Assembly: GCF_023195775.1 (NCBI RefSeq)
Contig: NZ_CP096205.1
Location: forward strand, 2,046,001-2,110,000
DNA from: Flavobacterium azooxidireducens
Lineage (GTDB): Bacteria; Bacteroidota; Bacteroidia; Flavobacteriales; Flavobacteriaceae
Reading direction: 5' to 3'
Length of the DNA stretch: 64,000 bases
The notes beneath the pieces were generated by a model. The model made no database searches. It was given only the letters and a program-made list of their open reading frames with translations, and was not told the DNA's origin. Of the stretch, positions 1-7,618 are shown piece after piece; position 1 is the first letter of the stretch, and every line of letters begins with the position of its first letter. A program made the translations under genes and the position numbers.

Positions 1-234
1 AAAAACTTCATCAATCAACAATCGCAAATCTTCAATTGCTAAAACTGATGGTGTTCCTCCACCAAAATAAATAGTTTCTACTATTTCATTTTTGAATTCT
101 TCTTTTCGCAACTGAATTTCTTTTGCTAAAGCCCAAACCATCTCGTCTTTTTTCTTCATTGAAGTTGAAAAGTGAAAGTCACAATAATGGCAAGCTTGTT
201 TGCAGAAAGGTATGTGGATGTAAATTCCTGACAT
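1..234 (-). CDS. hemW: HemW-like radical SAM heme chaperone, N-terminal part (cut by window edge)
   Basis: Only the first 78 codons are present; the gene runs off the left edge. The start MSGIYIHIPFC is typical of HemW. The radical SAM 4Fe-4S motif CxxxCxxC is visible as C11, C15 and C18, followed by the YFGGGTPS strand that contacts S-adenosylmethionine. HemW was formerly annotated as oxygen-independent coproporphyrinogen III oxidase (HemN-like) and is now regarded as a cytoplasmic heme chaperone. The ATG abuts the TAA of the upstream KAP NTPase gene with no spacer (TAAATG), so translation is probably coupled. Distinguishing HemW from true HemN rests on the N-terminus only. Confidence 0.88.
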   Translation of the reverse strand, partial: MSGIYIHIPFCKQACHYCDFHFSTSMKKKDEMVWALAKEIQLRKEEFKNEIVETIYFGGGTPSVLAIEDLRLLIDEVF

Positions 235-2442
235 TTATTTTCTATTACTCCCAAAGGCTTCATCATTTAATTCTTTTTTGAACCAATAAATAAATTGTTC
301 AAGGTTTTCTTCCTCATTATATTCTGACACATCATCAATATAATCATAATTATTAATATCAATTTTTCTAATTAATGAATCATCTAATTCTTTAATTTTA
401 GAAAACACGAAAACTACATCTATTAGAGTTTTCATGTATTCATAATTCTTTTTTTGTAAACCTCCATAAAAACTATTATTCCAGAAGCCAGGAAAGTTTC
501 TAATCAATTTTTTCACTCTTTCTATGTCAGTTAAAGACTCCTTTATATGTTTATTGAAGCCTTTTTCATCATTATTCTTCCAATAATGCATAATCATTTT
601 TACAGGATTATTTGGAATAATGTAAATTGGGTTTTCATTGTTAAATTTTCTACTTGCCTTATCAGAAATAAATTTCTCTAATTTACCTTTAAATTTTGTT
701 TTTTCATCTTTAAATTTTCTTGTAAAATAGCAAAGTTCTTCAACATCTAGGTATTGAGCGATATTAATTGCTGTTTTTTCATTGTCATTTTTTTCATCAG
801 CATTTAATATTATGGCAATTAATTCAATCAGACGAATTCTACTATCAATCCCAAACATATCCTCATTAGAATTAGGAATAATTGAAATGTTTTTAATTAT
901 GAATTCGTAAAAAAAATCTCTGCATTCTAAATTAGAATTTATGTTTCCATAAAATCTAATTAAATTTTGAATAGTGTAGAATGAGTTAAAGCCTGAATTT
1001 TTTATTAATTCTTTTATCTCTTCATAAAGTTTGAACTCATCATTTTCGGCAATAAATTTTTTTATTTTTAGAATAGTTGTATTCTTAATTTTCCTTTCTG
1101 TATGAAATGAAAAGTATTTATTAAAGTGAGTGACAGAATTTATATTTAAATTTTCGTCATATATAGAAATATCTACTTCTGTTGCTTTTTTATTTGGGAA
1201 CAACAGATCTAATGTTTCTTTAAAATCAGGATATTTATCTATAAATTCCTTTCTGGAACCATTTATTTCTTCTTCATTAATTAAACTATGATTCTTCGCA
1301 ACCCCATAATTAATTTCATCATTAAAATTTATGATAACATTTTGTCCATTAAATATAGCCATTGTTCCAAACGAGTTGTATTTTTTGATTCTAGTATATA
1401 AATCTTCATTTTTTACTTTAATCCATTCAATCCAAAACAAATCTGTCAGATTTACTTCATCTTCGAAACCAAACGCTGCAATAAAAAATCCATTTAACAC
1501 TCTAATAATTTCTCTTGGAGAATTAAATTTTGATGCTGAAAATCCTTGAATTATTTCTTTAATTTCATTTTGTTTTTTTTCAATTTCTTTGAAGTCTAAA
1601 TATTTAGTTATTTGATTAAATTTTTTTTCAAAAAAATATTGTAAATCTTCTTCTTCAATTTTTGGTAAATGAATAGGAATATTTATTATTTTTTCTAGAA
1701 ATAATTTTCCGTCTTCAAGATTATCACCATACCTTTCCTTTATGGCTTTAGCAACATGTTCAGAATCTAAGGTTGTTATAAAAATGAAATTGTCAAAATT
1801 TGCAGTTAGTTTTATTAATTTAAGTATTGTGTAAATTTCATTTTTATCTAATCGATCTAAATCATCAACAAAAACAATTACTTTAAAATTTGCATCATTT
1901 ATTGCCTCGTTAACTTTGTCTTTTAATTTTTCAAGTGTAATTTGTTCACCTGCTAAATCTTCTCCAAGAGCTTCAAAAATTTTACTTGGTTCAAATGAAA
2001 CGGAAGTTCCTAAAGTCTTGGGAATTCCTATTGTTGTTGATATTTTGATAGCTTTTAAATATCTGCTATATCTAATAATTTGTTTTCCTACTTTTTGGAT
2101 TTTAGTTTTTTGCTCAATGAAAAATCTTTTGGAAATACCATCAAAAAAATCAAACAACATTTCATCTTCATCGGAGTATCTCCACGGATTAAATTCAAAT
2201 ACTAAATATTCTTTTCCTTTCTCATTTTTTTCAAAATGCTCAATATTATACTTTACTAAATTTAAAAAAGAAGTTTTTCCTTCACCCCATTTTCCATAAA
2301 TCCCAATTGTCAATGGTTCATTGTTACTGGAATTTAATTGAATGATTCTTTTAACTTTATCAGCATAGTGTTTAAAGTTAAATAAATCTTCATCAAAATT
2401 ACTTATTGGATTATTCCCTAAAAAATGTTTGTTTTCTGACAT
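235..2442 (-). CDS. KAP-family P-loop NTPase, possible defence or accessory protein
   Basis: 735 residues. Walker A is GIYGKWGEGKTS (about 47-58); the KAP-typical FNPWRYS follows at about 85-91; Walker B is VIVFVDDLDRLD (about 188-199); a LEKIINIPIHLP stretch (about 249-260) is also typical of KAP proteins. Many KAP NTPases carry two membrane helices between Walker A and B, but no long hydrophobic stretch is visible here, so this one is probably soluble. The C-terminal half (about 350-735) is Lys/Glu/Asn-rich with no domain I recognise. Known KAP relatives include PifA (phage exclusion) and the RADAR subunit RdrA, so an antiphage role is possible but inferred. It lies 7 nt after ruvC and directly abuts hemW. 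Base composition looks more AT-rich than the flanking genes, suggesting acquisition. Confidence 0.85.
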   Translation of the reverse strand: MSENKHFLGNNPISNFDEDLFNFKHYADKVKRIIQLNSSNNEPLTIGIYGKWGEGKTSFLNLVKYNIEHFEKNEKGKEYLVFEFNPWRYSDEDEMLFDFFDGISKRFFIEQKTKIQKVGKQIIRYSRYLKAIKISTTIGIPKTLGTSVSFEPSKIFEALGEDLAGEQITLEKLKDKVNEAINDANFKVIVFVDDLDRLDKNEIYTILKLIKLTANFDNFIFITTLDSEHVAKAIKERYGDNLEDGKLFLEKIINIPIHLPKIEEEDLQYFFEKKFNQITKYLDFKEIEKKQNEIKEIIQGFSASKFNSPREIIRVLNGFFIAAFGFEDEVNLTDLFWIEWIKVKNEDLYTRIKKYNSFGTMAIFNGQNVIINFNDEINYGVAKNHSLINEEEINGSRKEFIDKYPDFKETLDLLFPNKKATEVDISIYDENLNINSVTHFNKYFSFHTERKIKNTTILKIKKFIAENDEFKLYEEIKELIKNSGFNSFYTIQNLIRFYGNINSNLECRDFFYEFIIKNISIIPNSNEDMFGIDSRIRLIELIAIILNADEKNDNEKTAINIAQYLDVEELCYFTRKFKDEKTKFKGKLEKFISDKASRKFNNENPIYIIPNNPVKMIMHYWKNNDEKGFNKHIKESLTDIERVKKLIRNFPGFWNNSFYGGLQKKNYEYMKTLIDVVFVFSKIKELDDSLIRKIDINNYDYIDDVSEYNEEENLEQFIYWFKKELNDEAFGSNRK

Positions 2443-2449
2443 AATTTAT

Positions 2450-3004
2450 TTACTTTTTTATTCGAGCATCATTCTGTTTCACAAACGCATCCCATCCAGA
2501 ATAGCTAGTAGTACCAACAATTTTCCCACTATTAAAAAAATGACAAACTGCCGCTGCTAAACCATCTGTAGAATCTAAGTTTTTTGGTAATTCTTTCAAC
2601 CCTAACAATTGTTGCAACATTTTGGCGACCTGTTCTTTACTGGCGTTTCCGTTTCCGGTGATTGCCATTTTTATCTTCTTAGGTTCATATTCGGTAATCG
2701 GAATTTGTCGCGATAATCCCGCTGCCATTGCCACACCTTGTGCTCGCCCGAGTTTGAGCATGGATTGAACATTTTTACCGAAAAAAGGAGCTTCAATCGC
2801 AATTTCATCCGGATGATGTGTTTCAATCAATTCGATGGTGCGTTCAAAAATCACTTTTAACTTGGTGTAATGGTCGTCGTATTTACTCAAAATTAATTCG
2901 TTCAACTGAATGAATTCCATTTTTTTGTTCACGACTTTTATTAAACCAAATCCCATAATGGTCGTTCCGGGGTCGATGCCTAAGATGATGCGTTCGTTTG
3001 CCAA
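2450..3004 (-). CDS. ruvC: Crossover junction endodeoxyribonuclease RuvC
   Basis: 184 residues, the normal family length. RuvC resolves Holliday junctions with RuvAB during recombinational repair in the cytoplasm. The four acidic metal ligands of the RNase H fold are visible: D11 (GIDPGTT), E71 (AIEAPFFG), and D144 and D147 (DSTDGLAAA). The start is a TTG reading LANERIILGIDPG, preceded by an A-rich AAAAAAGA ribosome-binding stretch; no ATG fits this conserved N-terminus. It is the first gene of the minus-strand ruvC-KAP-hemW cluster and is divergent from the flippase-like gene, with only about 50 nt between starts. Confidence 0.95.
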   Translation of the reverse strand: MANERIILGIDPGTTIMGFGLIKVVNKKMEFIQLNELILSKYDDHYTKLKVIFERTIELIETHHPDEIAIEAPFFGKNVQSMLKLGRAQGVAMAAGLSRQIPITEYEPKKIKMAITGNGNASKEQVAKMLQQLLGLKELPKNLDSTDGLAAAVCHFFNSGKIVGTTSYSGWDAFVKQNDARIKK

Positions 3005-3057
3005 TCTTTTTTGTTTAAAATTTAATGTTTCAGGTTAAAGTTTGTTTCTTTGTGTTG

Positions 3058-3990
3058 ATGAATTCAATTCCTTACAAAGCTAAACAATTCCTGCTGGTTC
3101 TCGTCAAACTTTTGATAGTGGGCTTTGCTTTTTATTATTTGTATGCCGAATTGAGCAAAAAAAACCTAGACGATTGGCAACTTGTCTCGACTAAATTTAC
3201 ATTTTTTAGTTTAGTCGGAATTGTCTTTTTAAGCGTTTTAAATTGGTTTTTTGAAATTTTGAAATGGCAAAACTTAGTTAATTCTTTTTATAAAATTTCG
3301 TTGAAAGAAGCCGCTTTTCAATCGTTAGGATCATTAACTGCTTCTGTATTTACACCCAATCGAGTAGGAGAATACGGAGCCAAAATGCTGTATTTTCCAA
3401 AATCAGAAACAAAAAAAATCATTCTTTTGAATTTTATCGGAAACAGTTCTCAAATGGCTACAACTACATTTTTTGGTGTGTTGGGATTGTTTATAACAGG
3501 TTTGTTTTATGATTATTTTAGTTATAAAATCGGCTTGGTTATATTTTTATTTTTTTCGATTTTTTCGATTTTTTTCATGTTTAGAAAAAAGATTTCCATT
3601 TATGGATTTTCAGTTGAAAAATTAACTCAGAAAATTAGAACATTTCCAAGAAATTTATTGATAACTACACAGCAATTGTCTGTTATTCGATTTCTGATTT
3701 TCTCCCATCAATTTTATTTTTTATTGTTGATTTTTGGTGTTGAAATTACGTATTCTTTAGCTTTGGCAACCATTTTTTCAATGTATTTTTTAGCCTCCAT
3801 TGTTCCGAGTATTCATTTGATGGATGTAGCGATAAAAGGAAGTGCTGCTGTCGTTTTATTCGGAAAATTAGGTGTCAATCAATGGACAATCGTTTCCATA
3901 ACAACATTAATGTGGCTGTTGAACTTGGTTATTCCGGTTTTGATTGGAAGCCTTTTTGTAATGAAATTCAAACCAAAATTAGAACTATGA
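3058..3990 (+). CDS. Flippase-like/UPF0104 integral membrane protein
   Basis: About 310 residues from MNSIPYKAKQF. An in-frame ATG 33 nt upstream (3025) also exists, but its extra residues are not hydrophobic or conserved-looking, so I prefer the internal start; neither has a strong ribosome-binding site. Roughly eight hydrophobic helices are visible. The pattern (LGSLTASVFTPNRVGEYGAKMLYFP near the second/third helix) matches the lysylphosphatidylglycerol synthase transmembrane/flippase-like family, whose members lack the aminoacyl-transfer domain. The exact substrate is unknown. The last codon overlaps the glycosyltransferase start (ATGA), so the two are co-translated and probably work together on a lipid-linked glycan or polar lipid. 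Confidence 0.82.
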   Translation: MNSIPYKAKQFLLVLVKLLIVGFAFYYLYAELSKKNLDDWQLVSTKFTFFSLVGIVFLSVLNWFFEILKWQNLVNSFYKISLKEAAFQSLGSLTASVFTPNRVGEYGAKMLYFPKSETKKIILLNFIGNSSQMATTTFFGVLGLFITGLFYDYFSYKIGLVIFLFFSIFSIFFMFRKKISIYGFSVEKLTQKIRTFPRNLLITTQQLSVIRFLIFSHQFYFLLLIFGVEITYSLALATIFSMYFLASIVPSIHLMDVAIKGSAAVVLFGKLGVNQWTIVSITTLMWLLNLVIPVLIGSLFVMKFKPKLEL

Positions 3991-5108
3991 TTTACCTACT
4001 AATTTTAGTGATTTCGGTTTATGTTTTTTTGATGATTTTCCTTTGGATGGGATTTAAAAAAACACCAAAATCAAATGAAAATTCATCTGTTGAAAAACTA
4101 TCTTTCTCCATCGTTGTTCCATTTCGAAATGAAGCTGAAAATCTTCCGATTCTTTTAAAATCCATTGAAAAATTAAATTATCCTATTGAGAATTTTGAAG
4201 TGATTTTGGTTGATGATGAGTCGATGGATGGTTTTCGGGTTGCGAGTTTAGCTTCGCTCTGTTCGGCTTCGCCTCGGGTCGGGTTTCGGGTTTTGACCGT
4301 TGAAAATGTTAGAAAATCGAATTCACCAAAAAAAGATGCGATTCAAACCGCGATTCTTCATTCAAAATTTGACTGGATTATTACAACCGATGCCGATTGT
4401 TTAGTTCCTGAAAATTGGCTTTTGGACTTAAATAATTACATCCAAAACACCAAAAAACAAATGGTTAGCGGACCGGTTTTTTTTAAAAATAAATCTAATT
4501 TTCTGAATGATTTTCAACAAATTGAAATGATTAGTTTGCAAGCAGTTACAATAGGAAGTTTTGATTTTAATTTCGCTTTTATGTGCAACGGAGCCAATTT
4601 TGCCTATTCCAAAAATTTCTTTCAACAACTAAACGGTTTTGATGGAAATGAAAAAATTGCTAGCGGAGACGATGTGTTTTTATTGCAAAAAGCGGTTAAA
4701 AATTTTCCGGATGAAGTTGGATTTTTACTAAAACAAGACTTTCAAATCATAACTAATCAGGCAGAAAACTGGTCAGAACTTTTTCAGCAGCGTGTTCGTT
4801 GGGCTGGAAAATCAAAAGCATATTCTTCCGGTTTTGGTAAATTTGTTGCTTTGACTGTTTTGTTAGCCAATTTAGCTTTTATCACTTCTTTAATTCTACT
4901 TTTCTTCGGAGTTTTTGAAATGATAGTTTTATTGCTCTTAAAAGTTATTTCCGATTTACTATTAGCCAATCAAACCGCTCAATTTTATAAAATAAAAATG
5001 AAAAATAGTTTATTGACGGCTTTAGTTTATCCGTTTTTCAGTTCGGCCGTAGCCTTTTATTCGTTGTTTGGAAAATATGAATGGAAAGGCAGAAGCTTCA
5101 AATCTTAA
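3987..5108 (+). CDS. Family 2 glycosyltransferase, membrane-anchored
   Basis: 373 residues. I place the start at the ATG of the ATGA overlap with the preceding gene, giving an N-terminal membrane helix (MIYLLILVISVYVFLMIFLW); the frame is open for 35 more codons upstream, but those overlap the neighbour. The GT-A fold is shown by FSIVVPFRNEAENLP, VILVDDES, TTDADC (DxD metal site) and QQRVRWAGKS. Two or three helices follow at the C-terminus. It probably transfers a sugar to a lipid or polysaccharide acceptor at the inner face of the inner membrane. Residues about 83-103 (GFRVASLASLCSASPRVGFRV) look like an in-frame repeat insertion between the VDDES strand and the next strand. The stop overlaps the convergent lipoprotein gene by 4 nt. 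Confidence 0.88.
   Translation: MIYLLILVISVYVFLMIFLWMGFKKTPKSNENSSVEKLSFSIVVPFRNEAENLPILLKSIEKLNYPIENFEVILVDDESMDGFRVASLASLCSASPRVGFRVLTVENVRKSNSPKKDAIQTAILHSKFDWIITTDADCLVPENWLLDLNNYIQNTKKQMVSGPVFFKNKSNFLNDFQQIEMISLQAVTIGSFDFNFAFMCNGANFAYSKNFFQQLNGFDGNEKIASGDDVFLLQKAVKNFPDEVGFLLKQDFQIITNQAENWSELFQQRVRWAGKSKAYSSGFGKFVALTVLLANLAFITSLILLFFGVFEMIVLLLLKVISDLLLANQTAQFYKIKMKNSLLTALVYPFFSSAVAFYSLFGKYEWKGRSFKS
4231..4296 (+). repeat. GC-rich TCGGGTT-type repeat inserted in the glycosyltransferase gene
   Basis: The stretch contains two adjacent TCGGGTT heptamers near its right end, another partial copy at its left end (TTTTCGGGTT) and two GCTTCGC copies between. It is markedly GC-richer than the rest of the gene and encodes a low-complexity segment. 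It stays in frame in this copy. Confidence 0.55.
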
Positions 5109-5581
5109 TCTGCTTTCAAAATCACAGGCAAAATAAATTGCGTTTTCACCGGAATTCCCTCTTTTTGAGCGGGTTCAATTTTAGGAAAATCGGTTAATCT
5201 TGCTTTGATAATACTATCAGTTTTTTGCTTATCGTAAGCTAAACTATCAGTTGGAAAAAGCGGTTCAAACGTGATTTTAGAATCCGGAAAAACAGTCACT
5301 CTTACCTCAATAGTATCTAATATTTTTGTGTTGGTTAGCAATGAATCCGGAGCAATTTTCTGGTGAATGATTTCTGTCAAGTATTTAAAGAAGCACTCTT
5401 TTTGTAATTCTTTATCCAAAATACTATCGCATTCCGCTACCAACGGATAAACGGTAACTTCGTTCCAATTGATTTCCTTCAATCTTTTTTGTAATAATTC
5501 ATCCTCCGAAGGCACACGCTTTTCGAAGTATTGGCACGAAACCAAAATTGCAATGAGGAGTAAAAAACAAAAGTATTTCAA
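5105..5581 (-). CDS. Small lipoprotein with TonB C-terminal-like end
   Basis: 158 residues. A signal peptide ends in a lipobox (ILVSC), so the mature protein should be lipid-anchored, probably facing the periplasm. The last third (PAQKEGIPVKTQFILPVILK) resembles the TonB C-terminal fold, in which GxPVxxxFxLPVxF forms the final strands, but the usual YP motif is not obvious. I do not know its function. It follows the TPR gene by 49 nt on the same strand and its stop overlaps the convergent glycosyltransferase stop by 4 nt. No membrane segment other than the signal is present. Confidence 0.7.
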   Translation of the reverse strand: MKYFCFLLLIAILVSCQYFEKRVPSEDELLQKRLKEINWNEVTVYPLVAECDSILDKELQKECFFKYLTEIIHQKIAPDSLLTNTKILDTIEVRVTVFPDSKITFEPLFPTDSLAYDKQKTDSIIKARLTDFPKIEPAQKEGIPVKTQFILPVILKAD

Positions 5582-5630
5582 GTCAAATAATTCAAGTCAA
5601 TTTGTTCAAAATTACAATTATTTTTAAAAA

Positions 5631-6794
5631 TTAACCTTTCAAATGAATTTCTTTTTTAATTGCCTTAATTCTATGATCTACATAAGAAAGTTTTTCACTG
5701 TTCATATCCGGAAATTTAGTTTTTAAATTTTCAAATGTTTTAAGTTTCACAGCTAAATCTTTTGAAGTTTCATCGGTAATAATCGCAATTTGATAATGAG
5801 CTTCCAAATACTCCGGTTGTTCCTGAATTGTTTTTTTGTAAAACGTTAATGCTTTAGTCAAATTTCCATTTTCTTGATTAAAAAGAGCAATCGAAAAATA
5901 TTCGTTTTCAAATGTCGCCTTTTTCAATTCTTTTGATAGTAGCAAATGTTTTTCGGCCTTTTTTAAGTTTTTTAAATAGCCATAATTTAAGCCGATATTG
6001 TAGTGAAAATCAGGATTATCAAGCTGTTCAAATTGAATCATCAATGCTTCAAAGGCTTCAATTGATTTTTGATGTTCTTTTAATTTTAGTAAACAAAGAG
6101 CGATTTTTTCATAAACAAATTGTTCTTTAAAATTTAATTCAATCAAATACTCAAATGCTTTTTTAGCATTCTTAAAATCAGATTTTCCATAAAGACATTG
6201 TGCTTTTAATGACAGAAAATCAGTATTTTCCGGTTGTTGTTTTAGTATTTTGTCAATAATTAGCGTTGCTTTTTCCCATCGTTCTGCTCGCATTTCAAAC
6301 AAGGCTACTTTGTAATTGCTTTTTAAATGAAAATTATCCAATTCAATTACTTTTTGAAAAGTTTTTAGTGCTTGAATAATTTTTACATCTTGTTCAAAGG
6401 CCAATCCTAGATAGTAATTATAGGTTGGATTTTCGTTTTCCTTGGTTAGTTTTTCAAAAGTTGCTATCGCTTTTTTTGTTTCTTTAAGATGTAACAAAGT
6501 CTTTCCATACATAAAATTAGCCGATGAATTTAAACTATCAGCAGCTCTATAATTTTCTAAATGTTTTAAAGTGTTTATAAAATCACCATTAGCTTCATGC
6601 ACTTTGGCAATTTTAAATTCCTTTATATTTTCTTTGGAAAGCGAATAGTTTTCAATGGCTTTGTTATAAAAACCCATCGAAAATAAGCTGTCGCCAACTT
6701 TTAAATGTTGAGCAAAAGATTGAAAATTTGATAAAATCAAAACAAAAAACAGAAAGATGAAATGTATAGAGATGGTATTTTTGAAAATTTTCAT
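5631..6794 (-). CDS. Secreted tetratricopeptide repeat protein
   Basis: 387 residues with an N-terminal signal peptide (MKIFKNTISIHFIFLFFVLILSNF, cleavage after SFAQ). The rest is tandem TPR helices: the patterns ALKTFQKVIELDN, AKKAFEYLIELN, SIEAFEALM, ALTFYKKTIQEQP and LEAHYQIA recur at about 34-residue spacing. It is probably a periplasmic scaffold for protein-protein contacts; no enzymatic domain is seen. Many such TPR proteins occur in Bacteroidota and no specific gene name can be given. It is upstream of, and co-directional with, the small TonB-like lipoprotein. Confidence 0.82.
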   Translation of the reverse strand: MKIFKNTISIHFIFLFFVLILSNFQSFAQHLKVGDSLFSMGFYNKAIENYSLSKENIKEFKIAKVHEANGDFINTLKHLENYRAADSLNSSANFMYGKTLLHLKETKKAIATFEKLTKENENPTYNYYLGLAFEQDVKIIQALKTFQKVIELDNFHLKSNYKVALFEMRAERWEKATLIIDKILKQQPENTDFLSLKAQCLYGKSDFKNAKKAFEYLIELNFKEQFVYEKIALCLLKLKEHQKSIEAFEALMIQFEQLDNPDFHYNIGLNYGYLKNLKKAEKHLLLSKELKKATFENEYFSIALFNQENGNLTKALTFYKKTIQEQPEYLEAHYQIAIITDETSKDLAVKLKTFENLKTKFPDMNSEKLSYVDHRIKAIKKEIHLKG

Positions 6795-6884
6795 AAAAGT
6801 TTTGAATGTGGCTGTTACATAAAATTTTAATTACATTTGGGTTTTAAAAAAATTAAAAATAGCAAATAAATTGTAACAAAAAAA

Positions 6885-7385
6885 ATGGATTACGCACTTT
6901 TACTCATCGCATTCATTTTAATGATAATCGGCATTCTCGGCAGTATTTTACCCGTTTTGCCCGGACCACCCATCAGTTGGGTCGGACTTTTGTTGTTGTA
7001 TCTCACCAAAGCCGTGCCAATGAGTTATACCGTTTTGGGCGTAACTTTATTTGTTGCACTCGTAGTCGGGATTCTCGATTACGTCATTCCCGCCAAAGGA
7101 ACCAAACGATTTGGTGGAAGCAAATACGGAATTTGGGGAACAAATATTGGCTTGATTGTTGGCATTTTTGCACCCATTCCATTCGGATTCATCATCGGTC
7201 CATTCATAGGAGCTTTTGTCGGCGAAATGATTAATGATTCCAAAGATTCTCAAAAAGCATTCAAAGCCGCAACCGGTTCTTTCATCGGGTTTTTGGCTTC
7301 CACGTTTATGAAGTTTGTAGTTTCTGTTGTGTTTTTTGGTCTCTTCCTCCTTAAAGTTTGGGAATACCGTAACGAATTATTTTAA
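6885..7385 (+). CDS. DUF456 family membrane protein
   Basis: 166 residues, the usual DUF456 length. The N-terminal half carries the glycine/proline-rich hydrophobic pattern GILGSILPVLPGPPISWVGLLLLY, followed by GILDYVIPAKGTKRFGGSKYGIWGTNIG and a FIIGPFIGAFVGE helix, all characteristic of the family. Four or five membrane helices are expected, with glycine-zipper character. The function is unknown. A TACATTTG box resembling a Bacteroidota -7 element lies about 45 nt upstream of the start, but no well-spaced TTTG accompanies it. Confidence 0.85.
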   Translation: MDYALLLIAFILMIIGILGSILPVLPGPPISWVGLLLLYLTKAVPMSYTVLGVTLFVALVVGILDYVIPAKGTKRFGGSKYGIWGTNIGLIVGIFAPIPFGFIIGPFIGAFVGEMINDSKDSQKAFKAATGSFIGFLASTFMKFVVSVVFFGLFLLKVWEYRNELF

Positions 7386-7583
7386 TTTTTTGTGCCTTAT
7401 CGGGCTTTTCACTGCAAGTCCTCGCCCCAAAACTAAAAATGCTACAAACCGGCAAGAGCTCCCGTTGGTCGCTTTGCCACTTTAAGCATTTTAAAGTTTC
7501 GGTGCTGTGGGCTTTCCGTTTCAATCCCGGGCAGGGGTGAAGTGCTTCAAAGGAAATTTTTACTAACAGAAAATCATTCATGA
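7386..7583. repeat. GC-richer non-coding block resembling a dispersed flavobacterial element
   Basis: About 200 nt between convergent genes is visibly richer in G and C than any other intergenic gap of the window and has no credible gene. On the minus strand it reads from GGGATTGAAACGGAAAGCCC to GAAAAGCCCGATAAGGCAC, i.e. related GAAA(A/C)G..GCCC modules at both ends. From memory such modules recur in flavobacterial genomes as non-coding interspersed repeats. That is recollection, not a search result. Confidence 0.45.
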
Positions 7584-7613
7584 AAAAAGGGCAAAATTTC
7601 TTTCACCCTTTTT
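7584..7613 (-). terminator. Rho-independent terminator of the T9SS protein gene
   Basis: An eight-base stem, AAAAAGGG / CCCTTTTT, with a 14-nt loop sits just past the stop of the minus-strand gene and is followed on that strand by a T run and TCATGA. Confidence 0.6.
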
Positions 7614-7618
7614 CAATT

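Noticed and set aside
1331..2299. Plus-strand open frames opposite the KAP gene
   Set aside because: They are shadows of the minus-strand gene without own start signals; AT-rich sequence makes such frames common.
3882..3986. 35-codon upstream extension of the glycosyltransferase
   Set aside because: It overlaps the flippase-like gene deeply and encodes no hydrophobic or GT-like sequence; the ATGA overlap start gives a proper membrane anchor.
7351..7581. Minus-strand open frame of 76 codons between the DUF456 gene and the T9SS protein gene
   Set aside because: It lies wholly in the GC-rich non-coding block, has no ribosome-binding site and no protein-like composition; it is better explained by the repeat.
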